DNA of 24,652 nt from Pseudomonadota bacterium (GTDB lineage: Bacteria; Pseudomonadota; Gammaproteobacteria; Burkholderiales; Thiobacillaceae). Position numbers and translations under genes: made by a program. The stretch lies in assembly GCA_021836225.1 (NCBI GenBank), contig JAKBJA010000038.1:1-24652 (forward strand). The letters run 5' to 3'. Shown here piece by piece: positions 17,249-24,573 of the stretch (the stretch's first letter is position 1; each line of letters starts with the position of its first letter). The notes beneath the pieces are model-generated. The model was given only the letters and a program-made list of their open reading frames with translations, searched no databases and had not been told where the DNA came from.

Positions 17249-18193
17249 TCAGAAGTTGTAGCCGAGCTTGAAGCGCAGCTCGTGCCTGGTTTTCTCGATC
17301 AGGTGCAGCTTGTCGTCGGCCTGGTTGATGTACTGCTCCTTGCCGCCGGCCAGCTGCTCGAACCAGGTCAGCGTGGCCCACCATTTCTCGCCGCCGTAAT
17401 GGATCGAGGGGCCGGCGAACCAGCTCCAGCGCTCCTGTCCGACTTCGGTTTCGAATTCGGTCGCGTACAGGGTTTCGGCGCCGATCGACCAGTTGGGCGC
17501 GAAACGGTAGGAGGCGCCCGCACCGAGCTTGAACTCGATCTCCATCTCCGGCTCGGTCGGCCACTCGAAGCTGGCCGCCGGATCGCCGGTCAGCGCCTGC
17601 ATGGCGGCGTCTGCACTCGCCTGGGTGGCGGCGTCGAGCGGGGCGCGCTTGGCGTAGGTGGCTTCGATGCCGGTGTTGGCGACCAGGGTGAGCTGGTCGT
17701 CCAGCAGCAGTTTCTGCAGCTGCAGCGAGAAATCGGCCTTGGTGGTGTCCTTGTCCTTGCCGGAATGGGGATCGAGCCAGTTCTGCTTCAGCGTGAAGGT
17801 GCCCGACAGGCCCACTGCGTCCTTGGCCGCGGAGAGGAAGTTGTACTTGAGCCTGGCCTCGACGCCCGAGGGCTTGAGGCCGTAGCGCTCGGCGCCCGGC
17901 AGATAGCCGTCGATCACCAGCCCGTCGGTGTCGATGGACTGCCCCTTCAGGGCGAGGGTGGCGGTGAGGCGGTGGGTCACGCCGTATTCGTATTCCACTT
18001 CGGTGTCGTAGGCGGTGTATTCGCCCTGGTCCTTGTCCCAGCGCCGGGTGACGAAGAGATACGCCTCGCTCGCGCCCTGCGGCAGCGTTTCAGCGCCGGA
18101 CACGTAGCCCAGCAGATTTTCGTCGGCCTGCGCGGGCAGGGCGAGCAATGCGGCGGCGAGCGCAGCCAGGCTCGCGGTGGGTTTGACAGCCAT
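17249..18193 (-). CDS. Predicted outer-membrane beta-barrel protein, family uncertain
   Basis: The 314-residue product has a signal peptide (VKPTASLAALAAALLALPAQADE) and continuous alternating strands with aromatic girdles (EYTAYDTEVEYEYGVTHRL, GAGASYRFAPNWSIGAETLY, KWWATLTWFEQLAGG), ending in KLGYNF, the terminal-Phe barrel signature. The sequence resembles uncharacterised outer-membrane proteins rather than TonB receptors; no plug or TonB box is seen. The ATG has AAAGGAAA upstream. It lies between feoA and the FMN-binding gene, 10 nt before the latter, and a weak terminator precedes it. A role as an iron-related pore or as a partner of the periplasmic flavin module is inferred from context only. 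Confidence 0.75.
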   Translation of the reverse strand: MAVKPTASLAALAAALLALPAQADENLLGYVSGAETLPQGASEAYLFVTRRWDKDQGEYTAYDTEVEYEYGVTHRLTATLALKGQSIDTDGLVIDGYLPGAERYGLKPSGVEARLKYNFLSAAKDAVGLSGTFTLKQNWLDPHSGKDKDTTKADFSLQLQKLLLDDQLTLVANTGIEATYAKRAPLDAATQASADAAMQALTGDPAASFEWPTEPEMEIEFKLGAGASYRFAPNWSIGAETLYATEFETEVGQERWSWFAGPSIHYGGEKWWATLTWFEQLAGGKEQYINQADDKLHLIEKTRHELRFKLGYNF

Positions 18194-18230
18194 GGTGTTT
18201 CCTTTCAGTTTGACTGGATATTTCGATCAA

Positions 18231-18257
18231 GCTGGCTGGCGACACGCTGGCTGGCGA
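18231..18257 (-). repeat. Tandem direct repeat in the leader of the barrel gene
   Basis: GCTGGCTGGCGA occurs at 18231-18242 and again at 18246-18257 (plus-strand reading, 15-nt period). Related GGCTGGC runs occur in the leaders of feoB (20504-20520) and of the porin (15218-15227, 15239-15246). Confidence 0.6.
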
Positions 18258-18268
18258 GAGATGGGTTG

Positions 18269-18287
18269 AAAAAGCCGCACTGTGCGG
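18269..18287 (-). terminator. Weak intrinsic terminator between feoA and the barrel gene
   Basis: On the minus strand CCGCA-CAG-TGCGG is followed by CTTTTTC. The stem is only 5 bp, so partial termination that lowers downstream expression is more likely than a full stop. Confidence 0.5.
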
Positions 18288-18320
18288 GGACGCGCGCGGG
18301 GATGAAACATGCGGGGCGGG

Positions 18321-18566
18321 TCATCGCCGGGTCACCCACACGTGGCGCGCCACGCTGTCTTCTAGCGCGAGTTCGACCTCGTCGACCATCACGATGGTCA
18401 TCGGGCGCTGCTGCAGCATGACTAGCGGGCGGTTGGGCGCGAGGCCGTAGGCCACCAGCTGTTCGCGCTGGGTGGGGTCGATTCTGTCGTCGAGGGCGTC
18501 GACGCGCGCCTGGGCACCGGGCAGCAGAAAGCCGAGCGGCACGCGGGAGGCGTGGTCGATGCTCAT
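18321..18566 (-). CDS. feoA: Ferrous iron transport protein A
   Basis: FeoA is a small cytoplasmic SH3-like protein that works with FeoB. The 81-residue product has the compact beta pattern of the family (VPLGFLLPGAQARVDAL, REQLVAYGLAPNRPLVMLQ, VMVDEVELALEDSVARHVWV). Here the typical DEVELALE-type strand near the C-terminus is clear. The ATG overlaps the feoB stop (ATGA), so the order is feoB then feoA, the reverse of the usual arrangement. The overlap supports co-expression with FeoB. A weak terminator follows. Confidence 0.88.
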   Translation of the reverse strand: MSIDHASRVPLGFLLPGAQARVDALDDRIDPTQREQLVAYGLAPNRPLVMLQQRPMTIVMVDEVELALEDSVARHVWVTRR

Positions 18567-20500
18567 GCACCTGCCCCCCACACCGCGCGCAACAGATGGT
18601 TCAGCACGCCGCCGACCAGGAAGGCGAAGGGAATGATGAGCGCCAGCATGGCAGCGGCGATTTTGAGGCCCTGTTCCTTCACGATCATCATCACGCTGGC
18701 GATGCACGGCACGAATAGGGTAATGGTGACCATGCCGACCACCGCCTGGATGGGCGACAACTGGTGGCTCAGCGCAAACAGGCCGGTGGCGCCGAAATCG
18801 CGTCGCAGGAAACCCATCACGAAGGCGGCGCTGGCCTCCTTCGGCAGCCCCAGCCAGCCCGACACCAGCGGTTCGCCGGCGCGGATGATGGCCGGTAGCG
18901 CACCGAACTGGTCCAGCAGGAACATGATGAGGGTGCCGAGCAGGAACAGCGGGATGACCTCGATCAGATACCACTTCAGGCGCCCGATGGTTTTCTTGGC
19001 GACGTTGCCCAGCAGCGGCAGCCGGATGGGCGGCATTTCGGTCACCAGCGGGATGCGCCGGCCGGGAATCAGCCTGGCGGCCAGAAAGCCCGCCAGCATC
19101 AGCACGGCAAACATCGATACCACCCAGATCAACAGCGCCGAGAACGAAATGCCACCCAGAAGGCCGAGCACCACCCCCAGCTGCGCCGAGCAGGGAATCG
19201 CCAGCGCCATGAGAAAAATGGTGATGAGGCGCTCGCGCGGGCTGTGCAGGATGCGCGTGGTGAGTGTGGCCATGGTCACGCAGCCGAGCCCCAGCACCAT
19301 CGGCAGCACCGCGCGGCCGTTCAGGCCGATGAGTTTGAACAGGCGGTTGGCCAGCACCGACAGCCGTGCGAAGTAGCCGGAGTCTTCCAGCAGGCCGAAG
19401 GCGATGAAGAAGGTGGTGACGATGGGCAGGATCAGCGCCAGCGCGTAGGTCATGCCCATGGTCCACAGGCCGTACTGCCCGACCAGCAGGTCGGCCAGCC
19501 AGGACAGGCCGACGTGGCCCTGCACGAACTGCGTGATCGCGGGGTTAAGGTGTTCGCCGAACAGGGTTTCCTCCATCAGCCCCACCAGGGTGCCGGCGCC
19601 GAACACGCCGACGAACTCGTACACGGCGAACAGCACGCCGAGCAGGATCGGCCATGCCCACACGCGGTGGATGACCCATTGTCCGATGCGGTGCGCCAGC
19701 AGCGGGCTGGACTGCGCGGTGCGCGCGGTGACGCGCGCGGCCAGGGTGCCGGCGGCTTCGCCGCGTTCGTGCGCCAGCGCGGCGGGGGTGACGCCCGCGG
19801 CGAGGGCGATGCCGCGCGCCGCGGCGAATTCGGCGCTGGCCTCGCCCGCCGCCTGCTGCAGCCATGCCTCGACTTCGCTGTCCTGCCCCAGATACAGGAT
19901 CGCCAGCCCTCGCGCGGTCAGCCGCGGATGCGGCGCGTGGGTTGCGATGCGCTGGACCAGATCGGCAATCGCCGTCTCCGCCGCGGCGTCGTAGCGCAGC
20001 AGCGGCTGCGGCGTACTGGCATCGGCAAGACGGTGCGTCAGCTGGGCGACGCCCTCGCCGCCGGTGGCCACGGTGGGGACGACCGGGATGCCGAGCGCGT
20101 CGGACAGCGCCTCGGCGTCGACTGTCACGCCGCGCGCGCCGGCCTCGTCGTGCATGTTGAGCGCGAGCACCGCGGGCACGCCGAGTTCGGCCAGGAGCGT
20201 CGTGAGCGTCAGCGTGCGGCGCAGGTTCTTGGCGTCGCCCACCTGCACCACGGCGCGCAGCGGCTCGTGCAGCAGCGCGCGCATGGTGGCGCGTTCGTCG
20301 TCGCTGCGCGCGGGAAGCGTCAATACCCCGGGGGTGTCGACGAGGTCGATCGTGGCATCGAAACGCGCCGTCGCGCGCGCCACCTCGACTGTGGTTCCGG
20401 GGTAGTTGGAGACGTTGACGTAGGCCCCGGTGAGCCGATGGAACAGCACGGATTTGCCGACATTGGGGTTGCCGACGAGGGCGATGGCGGAAGCGTTCAT
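18563..20500 (-). CDS. feoB: Ferrous iron transport protein B (GTPase-linked Fe2+ permease)
   Basis: FeoB imports Fe2+ across the inner membrane. The 645-residue product has the N-terminal GTPase domain with GNPNVGKS (10-17), switch segment NYPGTTVE, DTPG and the FeoB-type G4 NMHD, followed by a helical GDI-like region. The membrane domain has two Gate-type repeats (YFARLSVLANRLFKLIGLNG and AAFVMGFLRRDFGATGLFAL) and the conserved cysteines in GLGCVTMAT, IPCSAQ and VPCIAS. It is shorter than E. coli FeoB (about 770), mainly in the C-terminal part; no fused FeoA or FeoC domain is seen. The ATG lacks a clear ribosome binding site. It follows the HemP-like and 83-aa genes, 40 nt after the latter, under the Fur-controlled promoter. 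Confidence 0.97.
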   Translation of the reverse strand: MNASAIALVGNPNVGKSVLFHRLTGAYVNVSNYPGTTVEVARATARFDATIDLVDTPGVLTLPARSDDERATMRALLHEPLRAVVQVGDAKNLRRTLTLTTLLAELGVPAVLALNMHDEAGARGVTVDAEALSDALGIPVVPTVATGGEGVAQLTHRLADASTPQPLLRYDAAAETAIADLVQRIATHAPHPRLTARGLAILYLGQDSEVEAWLQQAAGEASAEFAAARGIALAAGVTPAALAHERGEAAGTLAARVTARTAQSSPLLAHRIGQWVIHRVWAWPILLGVLFAVYEFVGVFGAGTLVGLMEETLFGEHLNPAITQFVQGHVGLSWLADLLVGQYGLWTMGMTYALALILPIVTTFFIAFGLLEDSGYFARLSVLANRLFKLIGLNGRAVLPMVLGLGCVTMATLTTRILHSPRERLITIFLMALAIPCSAQLGVVLGLLGGISFSALLIWVVSMFAVLMLAGFLAARLIPGRRIPLVTEMPPIRLPLLGNVAKKTIGRLKWYLIEVIPLFLLGTLIMFLLDQFGALPAIIRAGEPLVSGWLGLPKEASAAFVMGFLRRDFGATGLFALSHQLSPIQAVVGMVTITLFVPCIASVMMIVKEQGLKIAAAMLALIIPFAFLVGGVLNHLLRAVWGAGA

Positions 20501-20540
20501 GTGGGCTGGCGCAGGCTGGCGGGTGTAGGGGCGGGCGTCA

Positions 20541-20792
20541 TCAAAAGGCAGTGAACGATTTCGCGTAGCGGCGGGGCGCTTGCCGTTGCGTCGTCGGCTC
20601 CTGCGTCATCGATGCCGTCGGCGCATCGTGCTCCAGTTCGTCGACCAGGTTCAGGCAGGCCTCGCGTTCGGCGGGGCTGAGCGCGGCATCCCGTGCCGCA
20701 CGGGCGAGCAGCAGCGAGGCGGTGATCCGGTTGCGAGTGCATGGATGACGCAGCATGACCAGCGCGGCAACGAGTAGCGAGGCGGGATGCAT
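20541..20792 (-). CDS. Small protein of unknown function in the feo operon
   Basis: I do not recognise this 83-residue product. It starts with a hydrophobic segment (MHPASLLVAALVMLRHP) that could be a short membrane helix or just a buried helix. An amphipathic helical region follows (NRITASLLLARAARDAALSP, AEREACLNLVDELEHD), then a charged Gln/Arg-rich tail. Two cysteines are present (near 18 and 47). The start at 20792 was chosen because AAAGGAAAA lies just upstream; a longer frame from 20828 lacks one. Its position between the HemP-like gene and feoB suggests an accessory role in iron uptake, perhaps like the small FeoC proteins, but there is no FeoC winged-helix or Fe-S signature. It could be a helical regulator of FeoB. 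Confidence 0.65.
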   Translation of the reverse strand: MHPASLLVAALVMLRHPCTRNRITASLLLARAARDAALSPAEREACLNLVDELEHDAPTASMTQEPTTQRQAPRRYAKSFTAF

Positions 20793-20841
20793 GGTTTTCC
20801 TTTCGTGGAAGGCAGCTCGACTGTGCAAAATGGCTCGGCGG

Positions 20842-21060
20842 TTACTTGGTCAGGATCAGCTTGCCGTTCCGGGTGATCCGCAAGCGGTAGGTTTCGCTGT
20901 TGAGGCCGATCAGGATCTCCTGGCTGCCATGGAATAAATGGTCCGCGGGAATGACGCCCGGCGGGCAGGCCCGCTGTCCGGACTCGGCTGGAAAACGGCT
21001 GGAGGAGGGCGGCTGCGTTTGCATGGCTTCGGCGGCGGGTTCGGGTTGAGCGGGCTTCAT
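20842..21060 (-). CDS. hemP: HemP-family small protein (hemin uptake protein family)
   Basis: The 72-residue product ends with the conserved HemP core: VIPADHLFHGSQEILIGL followed by YRLRITRNGKLILTK. In proteobacteria HemP-type proteins are encoded by iron-responsive genes, often near haem or iron uptake systems, and some activate haem-uptake expression. The first 30 residues are Pro/Gln/Ser-rich and variable; an internal ATG (21024) would remove 12 of them. No strong ribosome binding site is seen at either start. It is the first gene after the Fur-controlled promoter at 21089-21118. No haem receptor is present in this window, so the link here is to Feo rather than haem uptake. Confidence 0.85.
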   Translation of the reverse strand: MKPAQPEPAAEAMQTQPPSSSRFPAESGQRACPPGVIPADHLFHGSQEILIGLNSETYRLRITRNGKLILTK

Positions 21061-21088
21061 GTACGCTGTTTTGTATTAAGTGTTACGA

Positions 21089-21118
21089 ATAATAACGATT
21101 CTCATTTGATTATGTCAA
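21089..21118 (-). promoter_or_regulatory. Fur-controlled promoter of the hemP-feoBA block
   Basis: On the minus strand perfect TTGACA (21118-21113), an 18-nt spacer and TATTAT (21094-21089, 5 of 6) precede the HemP gene. The leader is about 25-30 nt. A Fur box covers most of the spacer and touches the -10. Confidence 0.85.
21091..21109 (-). promoter_or_regulatory. Fur box upstream of hemP-feoBA
   Basis: On the minus strand ATGAGAATCGTTATT (21105-21091) matches 12 of 15 positions of the matching Fur consensus part. It overlaps the spacer and -10 of the promoter, so Fe-Fur should block RNA polymerase. The core is shared with the bfd Fur box at 12853-12871. Confidence 0.85.
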
Positions 21119-21264
21119 GCGGGCGATGGGAATTGTTTGCGGCAGGGCGGGTGGAACTGGAGAACCGACAGAACGGGCGTGGGGCGTGGCGGGTGCCAGA
21201 TCAGCGCGGCGTACGGCAGCGCGTCATCGCGATGGGCAGCGTCAGACGGGGAGACCGCCGTGTC

Positions 21265-22212
21265 TCATGCTTGCGAACCGTCGGCGCGAGGGGGCCAGTC
21301 GCCGCGCCGCAGCGGTTGCGCGGCCAGCACCTCGGGCTGCAGGGTGATGTGGTGGATGCCGTGCTGCGCGTCCATCGTCCGGCGCGCGGCGGCGAGGGTG
21401 GCGGGCCACTCGGCCAGGTCGCGCAGTTCGATATGCGCCGACAGCGCGAGGCTGCCCGAAGAGAGGGTCCAGACGTGCAGGTCGTGCACGCGCAGCACGC
21501 CGGGCAGGGCGGCCAGGTCGTGGCCGACGGCATCGAGCCGGATGTGGAGCGGCACGCCTTCCATCAGCACGTGCATGACCTCGCGCAACAATCTCAGCGC
21601 CGAAACGCCGATGAGCGCAGCGACAAACAGCGATAGTAGCGGGTCGATCGGCGTCCAGCCGGTAGCGACGATGACGATGCCGGCGATGATCGCTGCCACC
21701 GAGCCGAGCGCGTCGCCCAGCACATGCAGCAGGGCAGCGCGGCTGTTCAGCGTCTGCTCGCCACGGTGCAGGATCCAGGCGACAACCAGGTTGACGACAA
21801 GGCCGATGACCGCCACGCTGATGACGGTGCCGCCGGCAATGTCGCGCGGGGTGCCGATGCGCCCGATCGCCTCGTGAACGATGAAACCGATCAGCACCAG
21901 CATCAGCAGGCTATTGAACAGCGCGGCCAGCACCTCGGCCCGTGCCAGGCCGTAGGAGTGCAGCAGGCTGGGCGGGCGCCGCGCCAGCCAGGCGGCCGCA
22001 GCCGCCAGCCCCAGCGCCGACGAATCGGTGAGCATGTGGGCAGCGTCGGACAGCAGCGCAAGCGAGCCCGACCACCAGCCCGCCAGCGCCTCGACCCCGG
22101 CGAAGGACAGCGTCAGCAGCAGGGCAACAAGCAGGGTGCCGTTGTGACCCGCGTGAGCGTGAACGTGGTGTTCTTCCGCACCGTGCGCGTGGTCGTGTTT
22201 ATGAACGTGCAC
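21265..22212 (-). CDS. Cation diffusion facilitator, zinc-type (CzcD/ZitB-like)
   Basis: This is an inner-membrane metal/proton antiporter that exports divalent metals. The 315-residue product has a His-rich N-terminus (MHVHKHDHAHGAEEHHVHAHAGH), six hydrophobic helices and the CDF metal sites SDAAHMLTD (helix 2, H-x3-D) and HVLGDALGS (helix 5, H-x3-D). A C-terminal cytoplasmic ferredoxin-like domain includes RVHDLHVWTL and a late HHITLQPE strand. The H/D helix pair fits Zn2+ (or Cd2+/Co2+) rather than Fe2+/Mn2+ types. The start is GTG at 22212, which overlaps the end of nagZ by 14 nt. No dedicated promoter is seen. Confidence 0.92.
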   Translation of the reverse strand: MHVHKHDHAHGAEEHHVHAHAGHNGTLLVALLLTLSFAGVEALAGWWSGSLALLSDAAHMLTDSSALGLAAAAAWLARRPPSLLHSYGLARAEVLAALFNSLLMLVLIGFIVHEAIGRIGTPRDIAGGTVISVAVIGLVVNLVVAWILHRGEQTLNSRAALLHVLGDALGSVAAIIAGIVIVATGWTPIDPLLSLFVAALIGVSALRLLREVMHVLMEGVPLHIRLDAVGHDLAALPGVLRVHDLHVWTLSSGSLALSAHIELRDLAEWPATLAAARRTMDAQHGIHHITLQPEVLAAQPLRRGDWPPRADGSQA

Positions 22213-23278
22213 AGTAGTCCGTCGGGTCGATCTGCAGGTTGAGGTCGGCCGTGTTCACGCCCAGACCGGCGATGTGGTGCAGTGCATTGGCATAACGTAC
22301 CGATTCACGCAGCGCAGTCATCGCCGGCGGATGCGGATGGCCGTGCATGCGGGCCAGCCGTGCGCGGGCAGGGGCCGGCCAATCCACCTTCAGGTTGGCC
22401 AATACGTCATCGGCCAGGTCGGGACGATTGCATACAAGCGCGATGTCGCAACCGGCGTTGAGCGCTGCGGTCACCCGCTCGACCACGCCACCGGCTACAC
22501 CCGCCGCCTCCATGCACAGGTCGTCGCTGAAGATCGCACCGTCGAAGCCCAGTTGATGGCGCAACAGTTTTTGCAGCCAGATGCGTGAAAAGCCGGCAGG
22601 CTGGTCATCGACTTCGGGATAGATCACATGCGCCGGCATGATCGCTGCGAGCCCGGCCTCGATCATCAGCCGGAACGGCACCAGGTCGGCAATGGCGATG
22701 TCGGCCAGGGTGCGGGTATCGACCGGGATGTCCACGTGCGAATCCGCCACCACAAAGCCGTGGCCGGGAAAATGCTTGCCGCAGGCGGCCATGCCGGCAT
22801 CCTTCATGCCCAGCATCACGGCCTGACCAAGCTGAAAAACGGCGTGGGGATCGGCATGGAAGGCGCGGTCGCCGATGACCGATGAGGCGCCGTAATCCAA
22901 ATCGAGCACCGGCGAAAAGCTGAAGTCGACGCCGTGCGCGCGCAGTTCGCTCGCCAGCACAAAGCCGGTTTCGCGAGCGAGGTGTTTCGCCTGCTGCGGG
23001 TGCGCGTTCCAGATTTCGCCGAAGGCGCGCATCGGCGGCAGGCGGGTGAAGCCTTCGCGAAAGCGCTGGACCCGGCCGCCCTCCTGGTCGACGCCGATCA
23101 ACAGCGGCGCCGACTTGAGCGCGCGGATCTCCGTGGTCAATGCGGCCAGCTGCGCCGGATCGCGGTAGTTGCGCGAGAACAGGATCACCCCGCCGACCAG
23201 CGGATGCGAAAGGCGGCGGCGGTCGTCGTCGGTGAGTTCGGTGCCCGCAACGTCGAGCATCAAGGGGCCAAGCGTCAT
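22199..23278 (-). CDS. nagZ: Beta-N-acetylhexosaminidase (peptidoglycan recycling)
   Basis: NagZ is a cytoplasmic glycoside hydrolase family 3 enzyme that removes GlcNAc from anhydromuropeptides. The 359-residue product has the family stretches LIGVDQEGGRVQRF, KHFPGHG, the DSHVD loop with the catalytic Asp-His pair, and FSDDLCMEA with the nucleophile Asp. The length is usual for proteobacterial NagZ. The ATG at 23278 overlaps the acpS stop (ATGA) with GGAGG 5 nt upstream; a longer frame to 23389 is shadow sequence. The acpS-nagZ pairing is common in betaproteobacteria. Confidence 0.96.
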   Translation of the reverse strand: MTLGPLMLDVAGTELTDDDRRRLSHPLVGGVILFSRNYRDPAQLAALTTEIRALKSAPLLIGVDQEGGRVQRFREGFTRLPPMRAFGEIWNAHPQQAKHLARETGFVLASELRAHGVDFSFSPVLDLDYGASSVIGDRAFHADPHAVFQLGQAVMLGMKDAGMAACGKHFPGHGFVVADSHVDIPVDTRTLADIAIADLVPFRLMIEAGLAAIMPAHVIYPEVDDQPAGFSRIWLQKLLRHQLGFDGAIFSDDLCMEAAGVAGGVVERVTAALNAGCDIALVCNRPDLADDVLANLKVDWPAPARARLARMHGHPHPPAMTALRESVRYANALHHIAGLGVNTADLNLQIDPTDYCARS

Positions 23279-23655
23279 GTTGCCTCCAGAATCACATAAG
23301 CCAGGATCAGTTCGCCCTCGTCCGACAAGGACACATGGTGCGCGGTCACCCCGCGTGCCGCCAGCCAGTCGTCGAGTTCGGGCGCGCATTGCAGGAAGGG
23401 CTTGCCCCGGGGATCACGAAGCACGGCGATGTTGCGCAGCGTCACCGGTGCGCGCAGCCCGGTTCCCGCCGCCTTGGCGAAGGCCTCCTTGGCAGCGAAA
23501 CATTTGGCCAGAAAGCGTGCAGGATCGCGGCTGGCGTAATAGCCTGCGTGCTCGGCGGGAGCGAGGATGCGGTCGGCATAATGCTCGCCAAAGCGCGCGA
23601 GGCCGCTGCGAATCCGCTCGGCGTCTAGCAGGTCGGTGCCGATACCGTGGATCAT
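23275..23655 (-). CDS. acpS: Holo-[acyl-carrier-protein] synthase
   Basis: AcpS transfers 4'-phosphopantetheine from CoA to acyl carrier protein. The 126-residue product begins MIHGIGTDLLDAERI with the Mg-binding Asp8, and has RFLAKCFAAKEAFAKAAGTG with the conserved Glu57 and Lys. Family length is normal. The ATG overlaps the radical SAM stop (ATGA), and the TGA overlaps the nagZ ATG, so three genes are chained by 4-nt overlaps. Confidence 0.96.
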   Translation of the reverse strand: MIHGIGTDLLDAERIRSGLARFGEHYADRILAPAEHAGYYASRDPARFLAKCFAAKEAFAKAAGTGLRAPVTLRNIAVLRDPRGKPFLQCAPELDDWLAARGVTAHHVSLSDEGELILAYVILEAT

Positions 23656-24509
23656 GGCGACACCTTCACCGGCAGGCCGGCCGCGCGGATTTTTTCGGCG
23701 AAGGCCTCGAGCCATTCGGCGGGCAGGGCAGACAGGCGGCTGGCCTGCGGCTGCATCGAAGGCCGCGCCAGACCATACAGCAGCACGCCCTGCACCGGGA
23801 TGGATTCCTGCCGGATACGACCCACCGCGGCCAGGTAGGCTGCCTGCTCCACATCCGATGGCGGTACGCCATCGAGCGCGAACACGCAGGTTTGCAGCCA
23901 GGTTGGGCACAGGCGTGCGGTCGCAGCCAGCCGCTCGAACTGCTTGTCGGGCGAAATGCGGGTCTGGTTGATGGTGCGCATGCCGTTGGCAGTTGCGCTG
24001 TCGAACTTGAACCAGGCCTCGCCGTTCAAGGCCGCCATTTTTTTGATGCCGTCCTGCACCCGCGGCCGGTCGGTGAGGCTGCCGTTGGTGATCAGCACCA
24101 GTTTGATCTTGCCGGGCAGGCCGAAATCCATCATCACCCGGCCGATCAGTTCGATGACCTGCGGAAAGGCCTTGGCGCTGGTCGGCTCGCCGTTGCCAGA
24201 CAGCGCGATGTCGTTCAGCCGGCGGGCACCCTCGGGCACGCGCGTTTGCATGAAGTCGCCGTGGAGGATGTCGGAGAGCATCGCGCGCAGCTCGGCTTCC
24301 AGTTGCGCCAGATCGATCTCGGGCGCCGTGCCGCGCGTCAGCTCAGGCACCTGGCAATACACGCACGCCCAGTTGCAGGCGTTGTTCGGATTGAGATTGA
24401 TCCCCACCGAGACGCCGCCTGCACGCCGCGAGACGACGGGATAGACATAGGTCATTCCCGCGCTGTCGCGGTCATGGTCGACGGGGGTGAGGGGGGCGGT
24501 CCTGAGCAT
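23652..24509 (-). CDS. Radical SAM protein of unknown specific function
   Basis: The 285-residue product has the radical SAM [4Fe-4S] motif in NNACNWACVYCQV (CxxxCxxC, about residues 45-52) and the SAM-binding GNGEPTS (about 105-111). The remaining barrel strands (KLVLITNGSLT, AWFKFDSATANGMRTIN) are typical of MoaA/TYW1-like radical SAM enzymes. No second Fe-S cluster domain is seen, so the reaction is not predictable. The start ATG at 24509 has no good ribosome binding site; an internal ATG at 24455 (MTYVYPVVSRR) is an alternative. It heads the acpS-nagZ-CDF cluster, about 65 nt from tRNA-Ser. Confidence 0.85.
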   Translation of the reverse strand: MLRTAPLTPVDHDRDSAGMTYVYPVVSRRAGGVSVGINLNPNNACNWACVYCQVPELTRGTAPEIDLAQLEAELRAMLSDILHGDFMQTRVPEGARRLNDIALSGNGEPTSAKAFPQVIELIGRVMMDFGLPGKIKLVLITNGSLTDRPRVQDGIKKMAALNGEAWFKFDSATANGMRTINQTRISPDKQFERLAATARLCPTWLQTCVFALDGVPPSDVEQAAYLAAVGRIRQESIPVQGVLLYGLARPSMQPQASRLSALPAEWLEAFAEKIRAAGLPVKVSP

Positions 24510-24534
24510 GGCGAGATTTTCGCATCAACGACCG

Positions 24535-24565
24535 ACAATAAGAACGGCCCCGTTCATGGGGCCGT
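24535..24565 (-). terminator. Hairpin terminator after tRNA-Ser
   Basis: On the minus strand an 8-bp stem (ACGGCCCC 24565-24558 / GGGGCCGT 24551-24544) with a 6-nt loop is followed by TTCTTATTG, a weak T-rich tail. It lies 8 nt downstream of the tRNA gene. Confidence 0.7.
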
Positions 24566-24573
24566 CTGGCGTC

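Noticed and set aside
19244..20554. Plus-strand open frame of 436 codons opposite feoB
   Set aside because: It is the antisense shadow of feoB; composition is dominated by His, Gln, Gly and Arg and no domain is visible.
21119..21264. Possible small gene or terminator between the CDF gene and the hemP promoter
   Set aside because: I see only an imperfect weak stem near 21244-21265 and no convincing frame with a ribosome binding site.
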